64,000 nucleotides of DNA, taken from contig NZ_VIKR01000006.1 of NCBI RefSeq assembly GCF_007004765.1, positions 186,001-250,000 on the forward strand. The letters are read 5' to 3'. The notes beneath the pieces were generated by a model. The model did no database searches and was not told the origin of the DNA. It saw only the letters and a list, made by a program, of their open reading frames with translations. Every line of letters starts with the position of its first letter. Within the stretch, counting starts at the first letter, position 1. Shown in pieces: positions 44,380-53,646 of this stretch. The position numbers and the translations under genes are program-made. This stretch comes from Aliikangiella marina. GTDB taxonomy: Bacteria > Pseudomonadota > Gammaproteobacteria > Enterobacterales > Kangiellaceae.

Positions 44380-47300
44380 ATGATTAATAATATTGTTCGT
44401 GCCCATAACAAGAATTACGCAAAATTTGCGGCATTAGTCCAAATCAGAAGTACCCGGTTTTTTAAATTAAAAAATCTGTTAAAACCGTTCCAATCAATCC
44501 AAGCTTTAATTGTTGCATCACTCATCGTGTTGCACGGTTGTGGCGGTGTCGATCCGGATCAACCTGAAGGAGATTTTGTTCCGCCAGTTGTCGAGTGGCA
44601 GTTGGTTTTCTCCGATGAGTTTGACGGAGATTCAGTCGATACTACCAAGTGGAATATAGAAGAAGGTGATGGGTGTCCTGATTTATGCGGTTGGGGTAAT
44701 AATGAGTTGCAAATTTATAGCGCGGACAATGTGTCTGTAGCCGACGGCATTTTAAGAATCGAAGGTCGCGAGGAAGCAGAGGGTGGATACTCGTCTGGTC
44801 GAATCAATACGAAAGGAAAATTTGATTTTAATTATGGCCGTGTTGTTGTAAGAGCAAGAATACCATCAGGTCAAGGAACCTGGCCGGCGATTTGGGCATT
44901 GCATAGTAATCCCGATATTTACGGTGGCTGGCCGCAGTCTGGTGAAATCGACATTATGGAGGCGTTTGGTTATGGCGCGAATGGTGTCGACACAACCGAT
45001 TCAACTGTTCACTCTGGCTTACCATTAAATACCAACACTTTTACGACAAGCTCAACAACACTTGCTGACAGTGCCGATACGACTTTCCATGAGTATGAAT
45101 TGCAATGGGAAAGAGGTCGTATGCGATTCTTTGTGGATGGCATTCACTATCAAACACAAGATCAAGACAATTGGTTTACTTATTATCCTGCAGATGAAGA
45201 CGGTTTTTATGACCCATGGGGCCCGTATACACTTGGTATCGATGATGCGCCTTTTGATGAATTTTTTCATTTGATTTTAAATTTTGCGATTGGTGGTAAT
45301 CGTGTTGGCGCGCCAGACGCTTCAACGATTTTTCCGCAGACTTTTGAAATTGATTATGTGAGAGTCTATGAGTGTGCTAATTCAAATCCGACGACGCGAC
45401 GCGGCTGTGGATCGGTTGATCCAAGCGTTGAGCCACTAAGTATGCATGATGGTGGCAACCTTGAAGGCGCTACAACCGCTAATCCATACGTCGAAAGAGT
45501 GGATTTGTATGTAGACGGTCCTGAAACCATTTCATTAGATGTCGGCGGAGAAGTGTCAACCAATACACTCGGCGTTGATGGTTTTACGGGCGAAAATGCG
45601 ACAGTGACGAGCAATCCAAACTTTCAAGATCCAGATGATGCAGAGAATATTGTTTGGCATGTAAGTATCGCCGATGATGTCGCTAATGTATTTTTGGCTT
45701 CTCAAGATTTAACCGACGATCCACTGCTTGATACTGGTTTTAACTTCAGTACTGCAGAGCCTGTTGGAGAAATTGCTTTTGACATGAAGATAAACTCAGT
45801 TGCTGAAGGAACTGAATTGATTGTAAAACTGGATAGTGGCTTTCCAAACTTAGGTCAAGTCTCAATTCCTGCGTCAGAGTGGGCCGTTGGAGAATGGAAA
45901 ACATACTCGATTAAGTTTCGCGACCTTGTAGCTAACCCTGGCTTTGTTGACTGTTGTGGTGGCACGGGGGTCGCTCTTGATAATGTTATCAATCCATTTG
46001 TTTTTGAAGTAGTGAATGGTAGCGCTGACGTTTACCTTGATAATATTTATGTATCGAATGCATGCTATGTCGTTGGTGCATGTAAAGCGCAACTTCGCAC
46101 GAAAGGTATTCCTGCATTAGAAGTTTTCGAAGACTCAGTTAATATTTCTACATGGGACGTCGGGATTGCTGCGGCTGATTCGGGCTCAGGTTTTGTCAAT
46201 TACTCTGATGGTACTGACCCTGCGAACAAAGTGAATTGGGAAGTGATAACCGATGCAGATCCCGAGCGTGGCGAGGTAATTGAAGTCACCTTCAACGATA
46301 GCTCTGCATTCGGTGTTTGGTTTATTCAAAGCACAACTGCAACCGATACTTCAGCATACAGTGCCGGTGCAGTTGTATTCGATTTGATTGTCGATGATTA
46401 CGGTGATAACACCGATGGAATGACATTTAAAATTGATTGTTTCTTCCCTTGTACCAGTGGAGACAAAAACCTAGGTGTTGTCGCCGATGGGGTTTGGGAG
46501 ACAATCACAATTCCTGTGTCCAATTTAACTGCCACTGGTTTGGATTTAGCGAGTGTCAACACCGGGATCGTTTTGTTCCCAACCTCACAAGCAGGTGGAA
46601 TAACTTTCCGTGTCGATAACATTCGTTGGGAGGCTGAGACTGAAGCTCCGCCACTCGCGCAAATCGATCTACCTGTCACTTTCGAAGATGACACGGTCGA
46701 TTATTCGCTAGTTGATTTTGCCGGTGCGAGCACGGTATTAGAAGCAGATCCCGAAAACGCAGATAATACTGTAGCACGGACCATCAAAAGCGCTGGAGCA
46801 GAAACCTTTGCGGGAACAGTAATAGGAACAGGCGATGGTTTTGCAACGCCAATACCATTTACTGATACAGCAACGACTATGTCGATGATGGTTTACTCGC
46901 CAGCAGCAGGGCTACCAGTCATGCTCAAAGTCGAAAACGATGATGCTTCAATATTCTCTGAAATCACGGCGACTACGACAGTCGCTAATGGATGGGAAAG
47001 ACTAGTTTGGGATTTCGCAGGAGTTGATACCGCGGTAGCTTTCAATAGAGCGATTATTTTCTTTAACTTCGGTGAAGTCGGAGCAGATGAGACCTTCTAT
47101 TGGGATGATGTCGCTTTTGGTTCAACTGGGCCAGCAAGTCAAGTAGACCTACCAGTCGACTTTGAAAGCGCAGTTATCAATTATGACTTGGGAGACTTTG
47201 GTGGTTTAGAAACAACTTTAATCGAAGACCCGGCCAACGCTGCCAATACCGTTGCCAGCAGTACCAAAGGAGCTGGAGACGAATTGTGGGCAGGGGTTAC

Positions 47301-48663
47301 TGTTGGCGCCACCGATGGTCTTGCCAATGCGATTCCATTTGAAGCGGGCAGTACTACCATGACCTTAATGGTCTATTCTCCAGATGCAGGCATACCAGTA
47401 AGGTTAAAAGTTGAAAATGCGGTCAATGGCTCAGTAAGCGTCGAAACTGAGGCATTAACGACGCAAGCTAATAACTGGGAAATGCTGACGTTCGACTTTA
47501 CTAACAACGTGGCAAGCACGCCGGCAATTGATTTTGCTGCGGAATATAACAAAGCGAGTGTGTTCTTCAACTTCGGTACCTATGGCAATACCGCCGGAGA
47601 GAAAACCTATTTGTGGGATGATTTAGCCTTCGTTGCAGGGAGTGGTTTGGCACAAGTTGATCTACCGATTTCTTTCGATAATGAAGGCGTCGATTACGAT
47701 GTAATTGCATTCGGTAATGCGAGCGTTACTGTAGGAGCTGACGATCCAGAGAATTCAGCAAATAAAGTAGCGATGTTCAATAAGCCTGTCGGTGCTGAGT
47801 TGTGGGCTGGTGCAACAATGGGGGCAACTAACGGACTCGCGACTGATATTCCATTCACTGCAACTGATACTAAGATGTCGGTGAGAGTTTACTCTCCGGA
47901 TGCAGGTATCCCTGTACGACTGAAAGTTGAAAATGCGGCTGATGGTGGAATTTCTGTTGAGACTGAAGCGACGACGACTGTTGCCAATCAGTGGGAGACA
48001 TTAACCTTTGATTTCAGTAATAATGTTGTCGATACTCCGGCGTTGGATTTGGCTCAAGCGTATCAAAAAGTCGTTATTTTCTTTAATTTCGGTACGACGG
48101 GTGCGGATGCCGGAGACAAAACTTACTACTGGGAAAATGTCGAATTTGGTGTTCCGATAAACCTACCAATTACATTCGAAGATTCTAATGTTAACTATGA
48201 TATCGTTGCTTTCGGAAATGCGTCTGCGATGGACGGAGTTGAAGATCCTGTCGACTCAATGAATACCGTCGCGATGCTCAATAAACCACCCGGTGCAGAG
48301 TTATGGTCAGGTGCTGTAATGGGAGCTTCGAGCGGACTCGCTAATGAAATTCCTTTTACTGCCAGTGCTACGAGCTTGACTGTGAGAGTGTATTCTCCAG
48401 ATGCAGGAATACCAGTTCGATTAAAAGTTGAAAACGCCAGTGAAGGTTCTATTTCTGTTGAAACAGAAGTATTAACAACACAAGCAAACGCCTGGGAAAC
48501 TTTAACCTTCGACTTTTCTAATAATGTGACGGACACGCCTGCGCTCGACGTTAATCAAAACTATCACAAGGTTGTCATTTTCTTTAACTTCGGTACGACA
48601 GGAAATGATGCGGGAGATAAAACTTACTATTGGGATGATGTTTCCTTTGGAGGCACGCTATGA
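44380..48663 (+). CDS. GH16 family beta-glucanase lipoprotein with C-terminal binding modules
   Basis: This 1427-residue protein starts after AAAGGG. A long N-terminal lead ends in a hydrophobic stretch and the lipobox-like VLHGC, so it is probably a surface or periplasmic lipoprotein (His at -2 is unusual). The GH16 domain (about 70-335) has the catalytic ExDxxE: E189, D191, E194 in GEIDIMEAF, typical of laminarinases. Residues 340-760 hold two further beta-sandwich-like modules, each ending in VYLDNIYV or FRVDNIRW. Four related modules of about 165 residues follow (762-1427). The TonB receptor gene overlaps its stop by 4 bases. Substrate is most likely beta-1,3-glucan; other GH16 substrates cannot be excluded. 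Confidence 0.92.
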   Translation: MINNIVRAHNKNYAKFAALVQIRSTRFFKLKNLLKPFQSIQALIVASLIVLHGCGGVDPDQPEGDFVPPVVEWQLVFSDEFDGDSVDTTKWNIEEGDGCPDLCGWGNNELQIYSADNVSVADGILRIEGREEAEGGYSSGRINTKGKFDFNYGRVVVRARIPSGQGTWPAIWALHSNPDIYGGWPQSGEIDIMEAFGYGANGVDTTDSTVHSGLPLNTNTFTTSSTTLADSADTTFHEYELQWERGRMRFFVDGIHYQTQDQDNWFTYYPADEDGFYDPWGPYTLGIDDAPFDEFFHLILNFAIGGNRVGAPDASTIFPQTFEIDYVRVYECANSNPTTRRGCGSVDPSVEPLSMHDGGNLEGATTANPYVERVDLYVDGPETISLDVGGEVSTNTLGVDGFTGENATVTSNPNFQDPDDAENIVWHVSIADDVANVFLASQDLTDDPLLDTGFNFSTAEPVGEIAFDMKINSVAEGTELIVKLDSGFPNLGQVSIPASEWAVGEWKTYSIKFRDLVANPGFVDCCGGTGVALDNVINPFVFEVVNGSADVYLDNIYVSNACYVVGACKAQLRTKGIPALEVFEDSVNISTWDVGIAAADSGSGFVNYSDGTDPANKVNWEVITDADPERGEVIEVTFNDSSAFGVWFIQSTTATDTSAYSAGAVVFDLIVDDYGDNTDGMTFKIDCFFPCTSGDKNLGVVADGVWETITIPVSNLTATGLDLASVNTGIVLFPTSQAGGITFRVDNIRWEAETEAPPLAQIDLPVTFEDDTVDYSLVDFAGASTVLEADPENADNTVARTIKSAGAETFAGTVIGTGDGFATPIPFTDTATTMSMMVYSPAAGLPVMLKVENDDASIFSEITATTTVANGWERLVWDFAGVDTAVAFNRAIIFFNFGEVGADETFYWDDVAFGSTGPASQVDLPVDFESAVINYDLGDFGGLETTLIEDPANAANTVASSTKGAGDELWAGVTVGATDGLANAIPFEAGSTTMTLMVYSPDAGIPVRLKVENAVNGSVSVETEALTTQANNWEMLTFDFTNNVASTPAIDFAAEYNKASVFFNFGTYGNTAGEKTYLWDDLAFVAGSGLAQVDLPISFDNEGVDYDVIAFGNASVTVGADDPENSANKVAMFNKPVGAELWAGATMGATNGLATDIPFTATDTKMSVRVYSPDAGIPVRLKVENAADGGISVETEATTTVANQWETLTFDFSNNVVDTPALDLAQAYQKVVIFFNFGTTGADAGDKTYYWENVEFGVPINLPITFEDSNVNYDIVAFGNASAMDGVEDPVDSMNTVAMLNKPPGAELWSGAVMGASSGLANEIPFTASATSLTVRVYSPDAGIPVRLKVENASEGSISVETEVLTTQANAWETLTFDFSNNVTDTPALDVNQNYHKVVIFFNFGTTGNDAGDKTYYWDDVSFGGTL
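46663..48660 (+). repeat. Four tandem modules at the C-terminus of the GH16 protein
   Basis: Modules begin at residues 762, 922, 1093 and 1260. Each starts with DLPVTFED, DLPVDFES, DLPISFDN or NLPITFED, continues through VYSPDAGIPVRLKVENA and WETLTFDFSNN, and ends with IFFNFG...KTYYWDDV. Modules 2-4 are closer to one another than to 1. They resemble galactose-binding-like carbohydrate modules. High similarity suggests recent duplication. Confidence 0.9.
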
Positions 48664-51323
48664 GCATCAAGCTTAATCAATTAATCAACATGGAAAACAT
48701 TGGAACTTGGAGTCAGGCAGCTATGAATAAAAATAAGACTAAGCGTTTATTGATTGCTTCATTATCGATGTTCATTTGCGCGGCAGCGTTGAACTTGAAA
48801 GCGGCTGAAGCAGAGCAACCAGACGATGATGACGATGATGAAAATGTTGTTATTGTAACGGCCACAAAAACTGAAACAGATTTAATGAAAACACCGATTG
48901 CTATTTCAGTTTTCGATCAAGAGCAACTCACCCAGAATAGTGTTAAAGATATTCGCGATATGTCAGACATGGTTCCTAACTTTGATGTATCAATGTCGCC
49001 TTCTGATAGTGGTGTTCAATTAACCATGCGCGGTATCAATAGTAATAACTTTACCGAGATTGGCGACCCGAGTGTGGCGTTCCATGTTGACGGTGTTTAT
49101 TCGCCGCGTCCACAAGGCGCGGTCGCTTTAATGTTCGACCTAGAGCGCATTGAAGTTATGCGTGGGCCGCAAGGAACTTTATTTGGTCGTAACTCGGCAG
49201 CAGGTTCAGTTAACGTGATTACTGCAAAGCCGTCTCAAGAAGGTTATTTTGGCACGATAGGTTCAGAGTTTGGTAACTTTAACCAAAGGAATGTATTGGG
49301 TACTGTGAATGTTCCTTTAACCGACACTTTTGCAATCCGTTCGAACTTCTTTGTTGAAAAGCGAGATGGTTTCGCTGATCAAGATTCTGGTACTAAAGAC
49401 TTAGCAGGTATTGGTAATCAGGGACCAGATGGAATTCCTGATATGGATCAAAGATGGAATCGTCCCGTTGGTAAAGATGAATACTATGGCAACTCTGATC
49501 GCTGGGCATTTCGTGTCGCCGGATTATGGGAGCCAACAGACTATGATTTCAATTGGCATATTAGCTTAGAGACCGCTCAAGATAATTCTGCCGGTTGGCC
49601 AATCGCGCCTAACTGCGAAGTTAATGTAGAGCTTTGTCAGTATAACGGTGGAGGCATTGACTATGTAGATCCCAATGTTCCTGGTTTTCTCGATATGACA
49701 ATGGATGCGTTGAGAAGCCATTTTAATTGGGATATCAATGAGGACGTTGCGCTGGTTTATAATTTCGGTTGGGCGCGACAAGAACGTGCTCAACAATGGG
49801 ATGGTGATATGGGCTGGCGTGCCGTGCCTGGACCTAATACGGGATGGCTTAATCGAAACCAACCTTGGCCAAGTTTATACCTTGCTACTGCCGAGTCTGA
49901 ATACACATCAATTTCACATGAACTCCAATTCCAAGGAGCGACCGACGATATAAACTGGATAGTTGGTTTATTTAACTTTAGCGAAGATAACAGCATCATA
50001 TTTGACGTTGAGCAACCTTTTTGTTGTTCGCTTGGCGCGCTTGGTGGGATTTCATTCGTACAGCCGGAGAGGCTTTTAGACTCTTCTGCTATCTTTGCAC
50101 AGATGACCTGGCATGCGACAGAAAACTTACATCTGACGTTTGGGTATCGTTATACCGAGGATACGCGGGAAGATAGAGGCGGGAGAAACATCGGTTGTTA
50201 CGGCGGTGCAGGGTGCAGTTGGAGTGCTGGTTTGATTCCATTTGATGGTTTCCCACAAACACCAGGTCAAACTGATGAACTACTATTGCCACAATATACT
50301 AGTGCAGATTTGACCTTTGGTATGGGGTCACAAGATCGGTTCAATAATTACCAAACTTTTGATATTAACGACAACAAAGAGACTTTTGATGCGGATAACT
50401 GGCGAATTGGTATCGATTATGACTTAGATGTTGATTCCTATATGTATTTCTATGCAGCGACCGGATCAAAAGCAGGCGCTTTTGGGGATGGTGTTGATGT
50501 TTGTCGCTGTGGACGTATTGAGTTTTTCTCTTTCGAGCCGGAAGAAGTCCTCAACTACGAGTTTGGCTATAAAGGCACTTTCCTCGATAAAAAGCTGCGT
50601 TTAACGGTGTCGACATTCTTTACTGAATTTACCAACAAACAAGTTTCTCAATTCAGAACAGTTGGTGTTGTTGAAGATCCACCTGGCACACCAGTGCTTC
50701 CACTCCAAGAGATCGGTACTTTGGTGACTTCAAACGCTGGTGAAGCAGAGATTAAAGGACTTGAAGTCGAATGGGTTTATCGTCCTTGGGATAACGGTCG
50801 ATTCTCAGGTGGATTAGGTATCTTGGATACTGCTTTCTTAAGCTGGCCTGGTTATGCCGGTGAAGCTTATTTCTGTGACCAACGGGCAGAAGCAGGTCCT
50901 CAGTTTGCTTGTGTACCGCAAGATGATGGTTCTGGTGTGAATAACATTGAAGGCAACGAATTACCTTATGCTGCCCCAATTTCATTTACGCTCGATTATT
51001 CTCATGACTTTGAAATGAGCAATGGTGCGACATTAACCTCATGGGTAAAAGTTCATTGGGAAGATGAAATGCATTTCACAGAAGGTAATTTTGATGCAAT
51101 CCCAGCGTTATCAGACAAGCGTGACGCAATAGGTACTTTAGACACGACGCTCCGCTATACAGATTCAAGCGCTGCATGGTGGGTTGAAGCGTTTGTTAAC
51201 AATGTTACTGACGAGCGTTTTCAAACCTACTGGGTAGACAGCAATCAACCTGACGCACCTTTATTCACCTGGAATGCTCCACGCAGCTTCGGCGTGCGCG
51301 GCGCGTATAACTTTGATTTTTAA
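48660..51323 (+). CDS. TonB-dependent receptor for oligosaccharides
   Basis: This 887-residue outer-membrane receptor has its ATG overlapping the GH16 stop. A second start at 48723 (MNKNKTKRLL) begins exactly at a classical signal peptide (LLIASLSMFICAAALNLKA) and may be the real one. After an Asp-rich stretch come the TonB box VVIVTATK, the plug with MRGINSNNF, DGVYSPRP and VMRGPQGTLFGRNSAAGSVNV, and a barrel ending in GAYNFDF. It would import beta-glucan fragments released by the GH16 enzyme. No SusD partner is seen, as expected outside Bacteroidota. Confidence 0.93.
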   Translation: MSIKLNQLINMENIGTWSQAAMNKNKTKRLLIASLSMFICAAALNLKAAEAEQPDDDDDDENVVIVTATKTETDLMKTPIAISVFDQEQLTQNSVKDIRDMSDMVPNFDVSMSPSDSGVQLTMRGINSNNFTEIGDPSVAFHVDGVYSPRPQGAVALMFDLERIEVMRGPQGTLFGRNSAAGSVNVITAKPSQEGYFGTIGSEFGNFNQRNVLGTVNVPLTDTFAIRSNFFVEKRDGFADQDSGTKDLAGIGNQGPDGIPDMDQRWNRPVGKDEYYGNSDRWAFRVAGLWEPTDYDFNWHISLETAQDNSAGWPIAPNCEVNVELCQYNGGGIDYVDPNVPGFLDMTMDALRSHFNWDINEDVALVYNFGWARQERAQQWDGDMGWRAVPGPNTGWLNRNQPWPSLYLATAESEYTSISHELQFQGATDDINWIVGLFNFSEDNSIIFDVEQPFCCSLGALGGISFVQPERLLDSSAIFAQMTWHATENLHLTFGYRYTEDTREDRGGRNIGCYGGAGCSWSAGLIPFDGFPQTPGQTDELLLPQYTSADLTFGMGSQDRFNNYQTFDINDNKETFDADNWRIGIDYDLDVDSYMYFYAATGSKAGAFGDGVDVCRCGRIEFFSFEPEEVLNYEFGYKGTFLDKKLRLTVSTFFTEFTNKQVSQFRTVGVVEDPPGTPVLPLQEIGTLVTSNAGEAEIKGLEVEWVYRPWDNGRFSGGLGILDTAFLSWPGYAGEAYFCDQRAEAGPQFACVPQDDGSGVNNIEGNELPYAAPISFTLDYSHDFEMSNGATLTSWVKVHWEDEMHFTEGNFDAIPALSDKRDAIGTLDTTLRYTDSSAAWWVEAFVNNVTDERFQTYWVDSNQPDAPLFTWNAPRSFGVRGAYNFDF

Positions 51324-51378
51324 CTTTGGCTTAATGATTTAACACTAGGTTAGATTTTTAATTTTTGATTTTTAATAT

Positions 51379-53628
51379 ATGAACGCAGTAAACGATATTA
51401 GTAGTACTAACAAAAATGAAATCAACGCACCATGGAAGAAGCAAGAGATGCAATCGGTGGAAACTAAAGTAAACGCGTTAATTGAGCAGATGACCTTGGC
51501 TGAGAAAATCGGCCAACTTAACATGCAAGATGGAACAGGCGAACATGCAGTAGCGTATTTAGCGATGTCAATTCGCAATGGCTCGTTAGGTTCCATTCTC
51601 AATCAAACAAACGTTGAAACGATAAACGAGCTTCAAAGAATTGCATTAGAAGAAAGCCGCTTGAAGATTCCATTGTTGATCGCGCGTGATGTCATTCATG
51701 GCTTCAAGACGGTGATGCCTATTCCATTGGGGCAGGCCGCGAGTTGGAATCCCGAATTGGTAAAACAAGGTGCGGTTATTGCAGCGACTGAAGCTGCATC
51801 GACTGGCATTAATTGGACGTTCGCGCCAATGGTCGATATTTCTCGTGACCCAAGGTGGGGAAGAATTGCCGAGAGTTTAGGCGAAGATCCTTATTTAGCG
51901 GGTGAGCTTGGTGCCGCAATGGTCAAAGGCTTTCAAGGAGAAAATCTTAGCGATAAAAACTCAATTGCTGCATGTGTTAAACATTTTGTGGGATATGGCG
52001 CTGCAGAAGGAGGACGAGATTACAGCGCAACTAACATTCCTGATAATGAAATGCATAATGTCTATTTGCGTCCGTTTAAAGCTGCGGTGGACGCAGGAGC
52101 GGAAACATTAATGGCGTCTTTTTCAGACATCGATGGCGTGCCAGCAACGGCCAATGACTATCTGTTAACCGATGTACTCAGAGATGAGTGGAAGTTTGAT
52201 GGTACTGTCGTTAGTGATTGGAACGCAGTAGGGGAGTTGGAAGATCATGGTATTGCTGATGGAGAGAAGTCCGCTGCGCTGCTGGCAAGTGTCGCCGGCA
52301 TTGACATGGAAATGGCGGGTAAATGTTTTTCAGGGCATCTTGAAGATTTAGTTACAAGTGGTCAGCTTTCCACTGAAAAGTTAGATCAAATGGTCGCCAA
52401 TGTCCTGCGAACGAAACTCCGCCTGGGACTATTTGATAATCCGTATACCAATCCTTCCGACTATCCGGGTATTGCTTATCCTGAGGCTCTCAAAGTGGCT
52501 AAAGAATCTGCTGTACAAAGTTTGGTTTTATTAAAGAACGATAATGATACTTTACCGTTATCCAACAATATCGCTTCGCTAGCGGTTATTGGACCTTTGG
52601 CTGATGCGCCTTATGAGCAATTAGGAACTTGGATTTTTGATGGCGACGCTACGTTTAGCGTCACCGCGCTTAACGGAATACAGTCGTTCGTTGGAGACAG
52701 TACCAAGGTCAATTATTGCAAAGCCTTAGCAAATTCTCGCAGTGAATCAACCGAGGCGTTTGATGATGCCTTACAAGTCGCTAAAGCATCCGATGCCGTA
52801 ATACTGTGTCTCGGAGAAGAATCGATTCTATCTGGTGAAGCACATTGTCGAGCCGATATTGATTTACCTGGCGCGCAGGTTGAGCTGGTTAAAACGCTGC
52901 ATGCTGCGGGCAAGCCAATTATTCTGGTGGTATTAGCTGGGCGCTCGATTACCCTCGGTAATGTCGTTGACTATTGTGACGCGATATTATTTGCATGGCA
53001 TCCGGGAACCATGGGCGGTGCTGCAATTGCCGATGTTGTCTTTGGAAAAGTATCACCGAGCGGAAAATTACCGGTTACTTTTCCTTCAGTGGTTGGTCAG
53101 GTGCCGATGTATTACAACCATAAAAATACAGGACGACCGCCCAGCAAAGAAAAGGTTATCCTGATGGATGAGATCGAAGAATTTGCGCCGCAGACTTCTT
53201 TGGGTATGACTGCGTTTTACTTGGATGCTGGTTATAAACCATTGTTTGCGTTTGGTCATGGATTATCCTATGGTGAATTTGAATATAGCCAACTTCAGCT
53301 AAGTGCAAGCAAGATTGCTCCGCGAGAAGAATTGACAGTAACAGTTAATTTAAAAAATACCGGGGCATGTCAAGCTGAAGAAGTTGTCCAGCTTTACACG
53401 AGAGACTTGGTTGGAAGCGTCACGCGTCCGGTTAAAGAGTTAAAAGGATTCAAGCGAATCGCACTAGGTCCTAACGAGGAAACGACTGTTACGTTTAAAT
53501 TGACGGCTAGTGATTTGGCCTTTTATAACCGCAAGGGTAAATGGGGCGCCGAGCCAGGCAAGTTTCATTTGTGGGTTGGCGGCTCGTCTCTCGCCGACCT
53601 CTGTGCTGAATTTGAATTAACAGAATAA
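51379..53628 (+). CDS. GH3 beta-glucosidase
   Basis: This 749-residue glycoside hydrolase has the (beta/alpha)8 domain with nucleophile D280 in VVSDWNAVG, the second domain with GEESILSGEAHCR (candidate acid/base E487), and a C-terminal fibronectin-III-like domain (VNLKNTGACQAEEVVQLY and VKELKGFKRI). No signal peptide is visible, so it may act in the cytoplasm on imported oligosaccharides, unlike many periplasmic GH3 enzymes. It releases glucose from the non-reducing ends of beta-glucans. It is in line with the TonB receptor and a sugar transporter. Confidence 0.92.
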   Translation: MNAVNDISSTNKNEINAPWKKQEMQSVETKVNALIEQMTLAEKIGQLNMQDGTGEHAVAYLAMSIRNGSLGSILNQTNVETINELQRIALEESRLKIPLLIARDVIHGFKTVMPIPLGQAASWNPELVKQGAVIAATEAASTGINWTFAPMVDISRDPRWGRIAESLGEDPYLAGELGAAMVKGFQGENLSDKNSIAACVKHFVGYGAAEGGRDYSATNIPDNEMHNVYLRPFKAAVDAGAETLMASFSDIDGVPATANDYLLTDVLRDEWKFDGTVVSDWNAVGELEDHGIADGEKSAALLASVAGIDMEMAGKCFSGHLEDLVTSGQLSTEKLDQMVANVLRTKLRLGLFDNPYTNPSDYPGIAYPEALKVAKESAVQSLVLLKNDNDTLPLSNNIASLAVIGPLADAPYEQLGTWIFDGDATFSVTALNGIQSFVGDSTKVNYCKALANSRSESTEAFDDALQVAKASDAVILCLGEESILSGEAHCRADIDLPGAQVELVKTLHAAGKPIILVVLAGRSITLGNVVDYCDAILFAWHPGTMGGAAIADVVFGKVSPSGKLPVTFPSVVGQVPMYYNHKNTGRPPSKEKVILMDEIEEFAPQTSLGMTAFYLDAGYKPLFAFGHGLSYGEFEYSQLQLSASKIAPREELTVTVNLKNTGACQAEEVVQLYTRDLVGSVTRPVKELKGFKRIALGPNEETTVTFKLTASDLAFYNRKGKWGAEPGKFHLWVGGSSLADLCAEFELTE

Positions 53629-53646
53629 TCCCTCTGGACTAAAAGC

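Noticed and set aside
45052-45274. Overlapping short frames inside the GH16 gene
   Set aside because: The GH16 frame is unambiguous with catalytic residues in place; these are chance frames.
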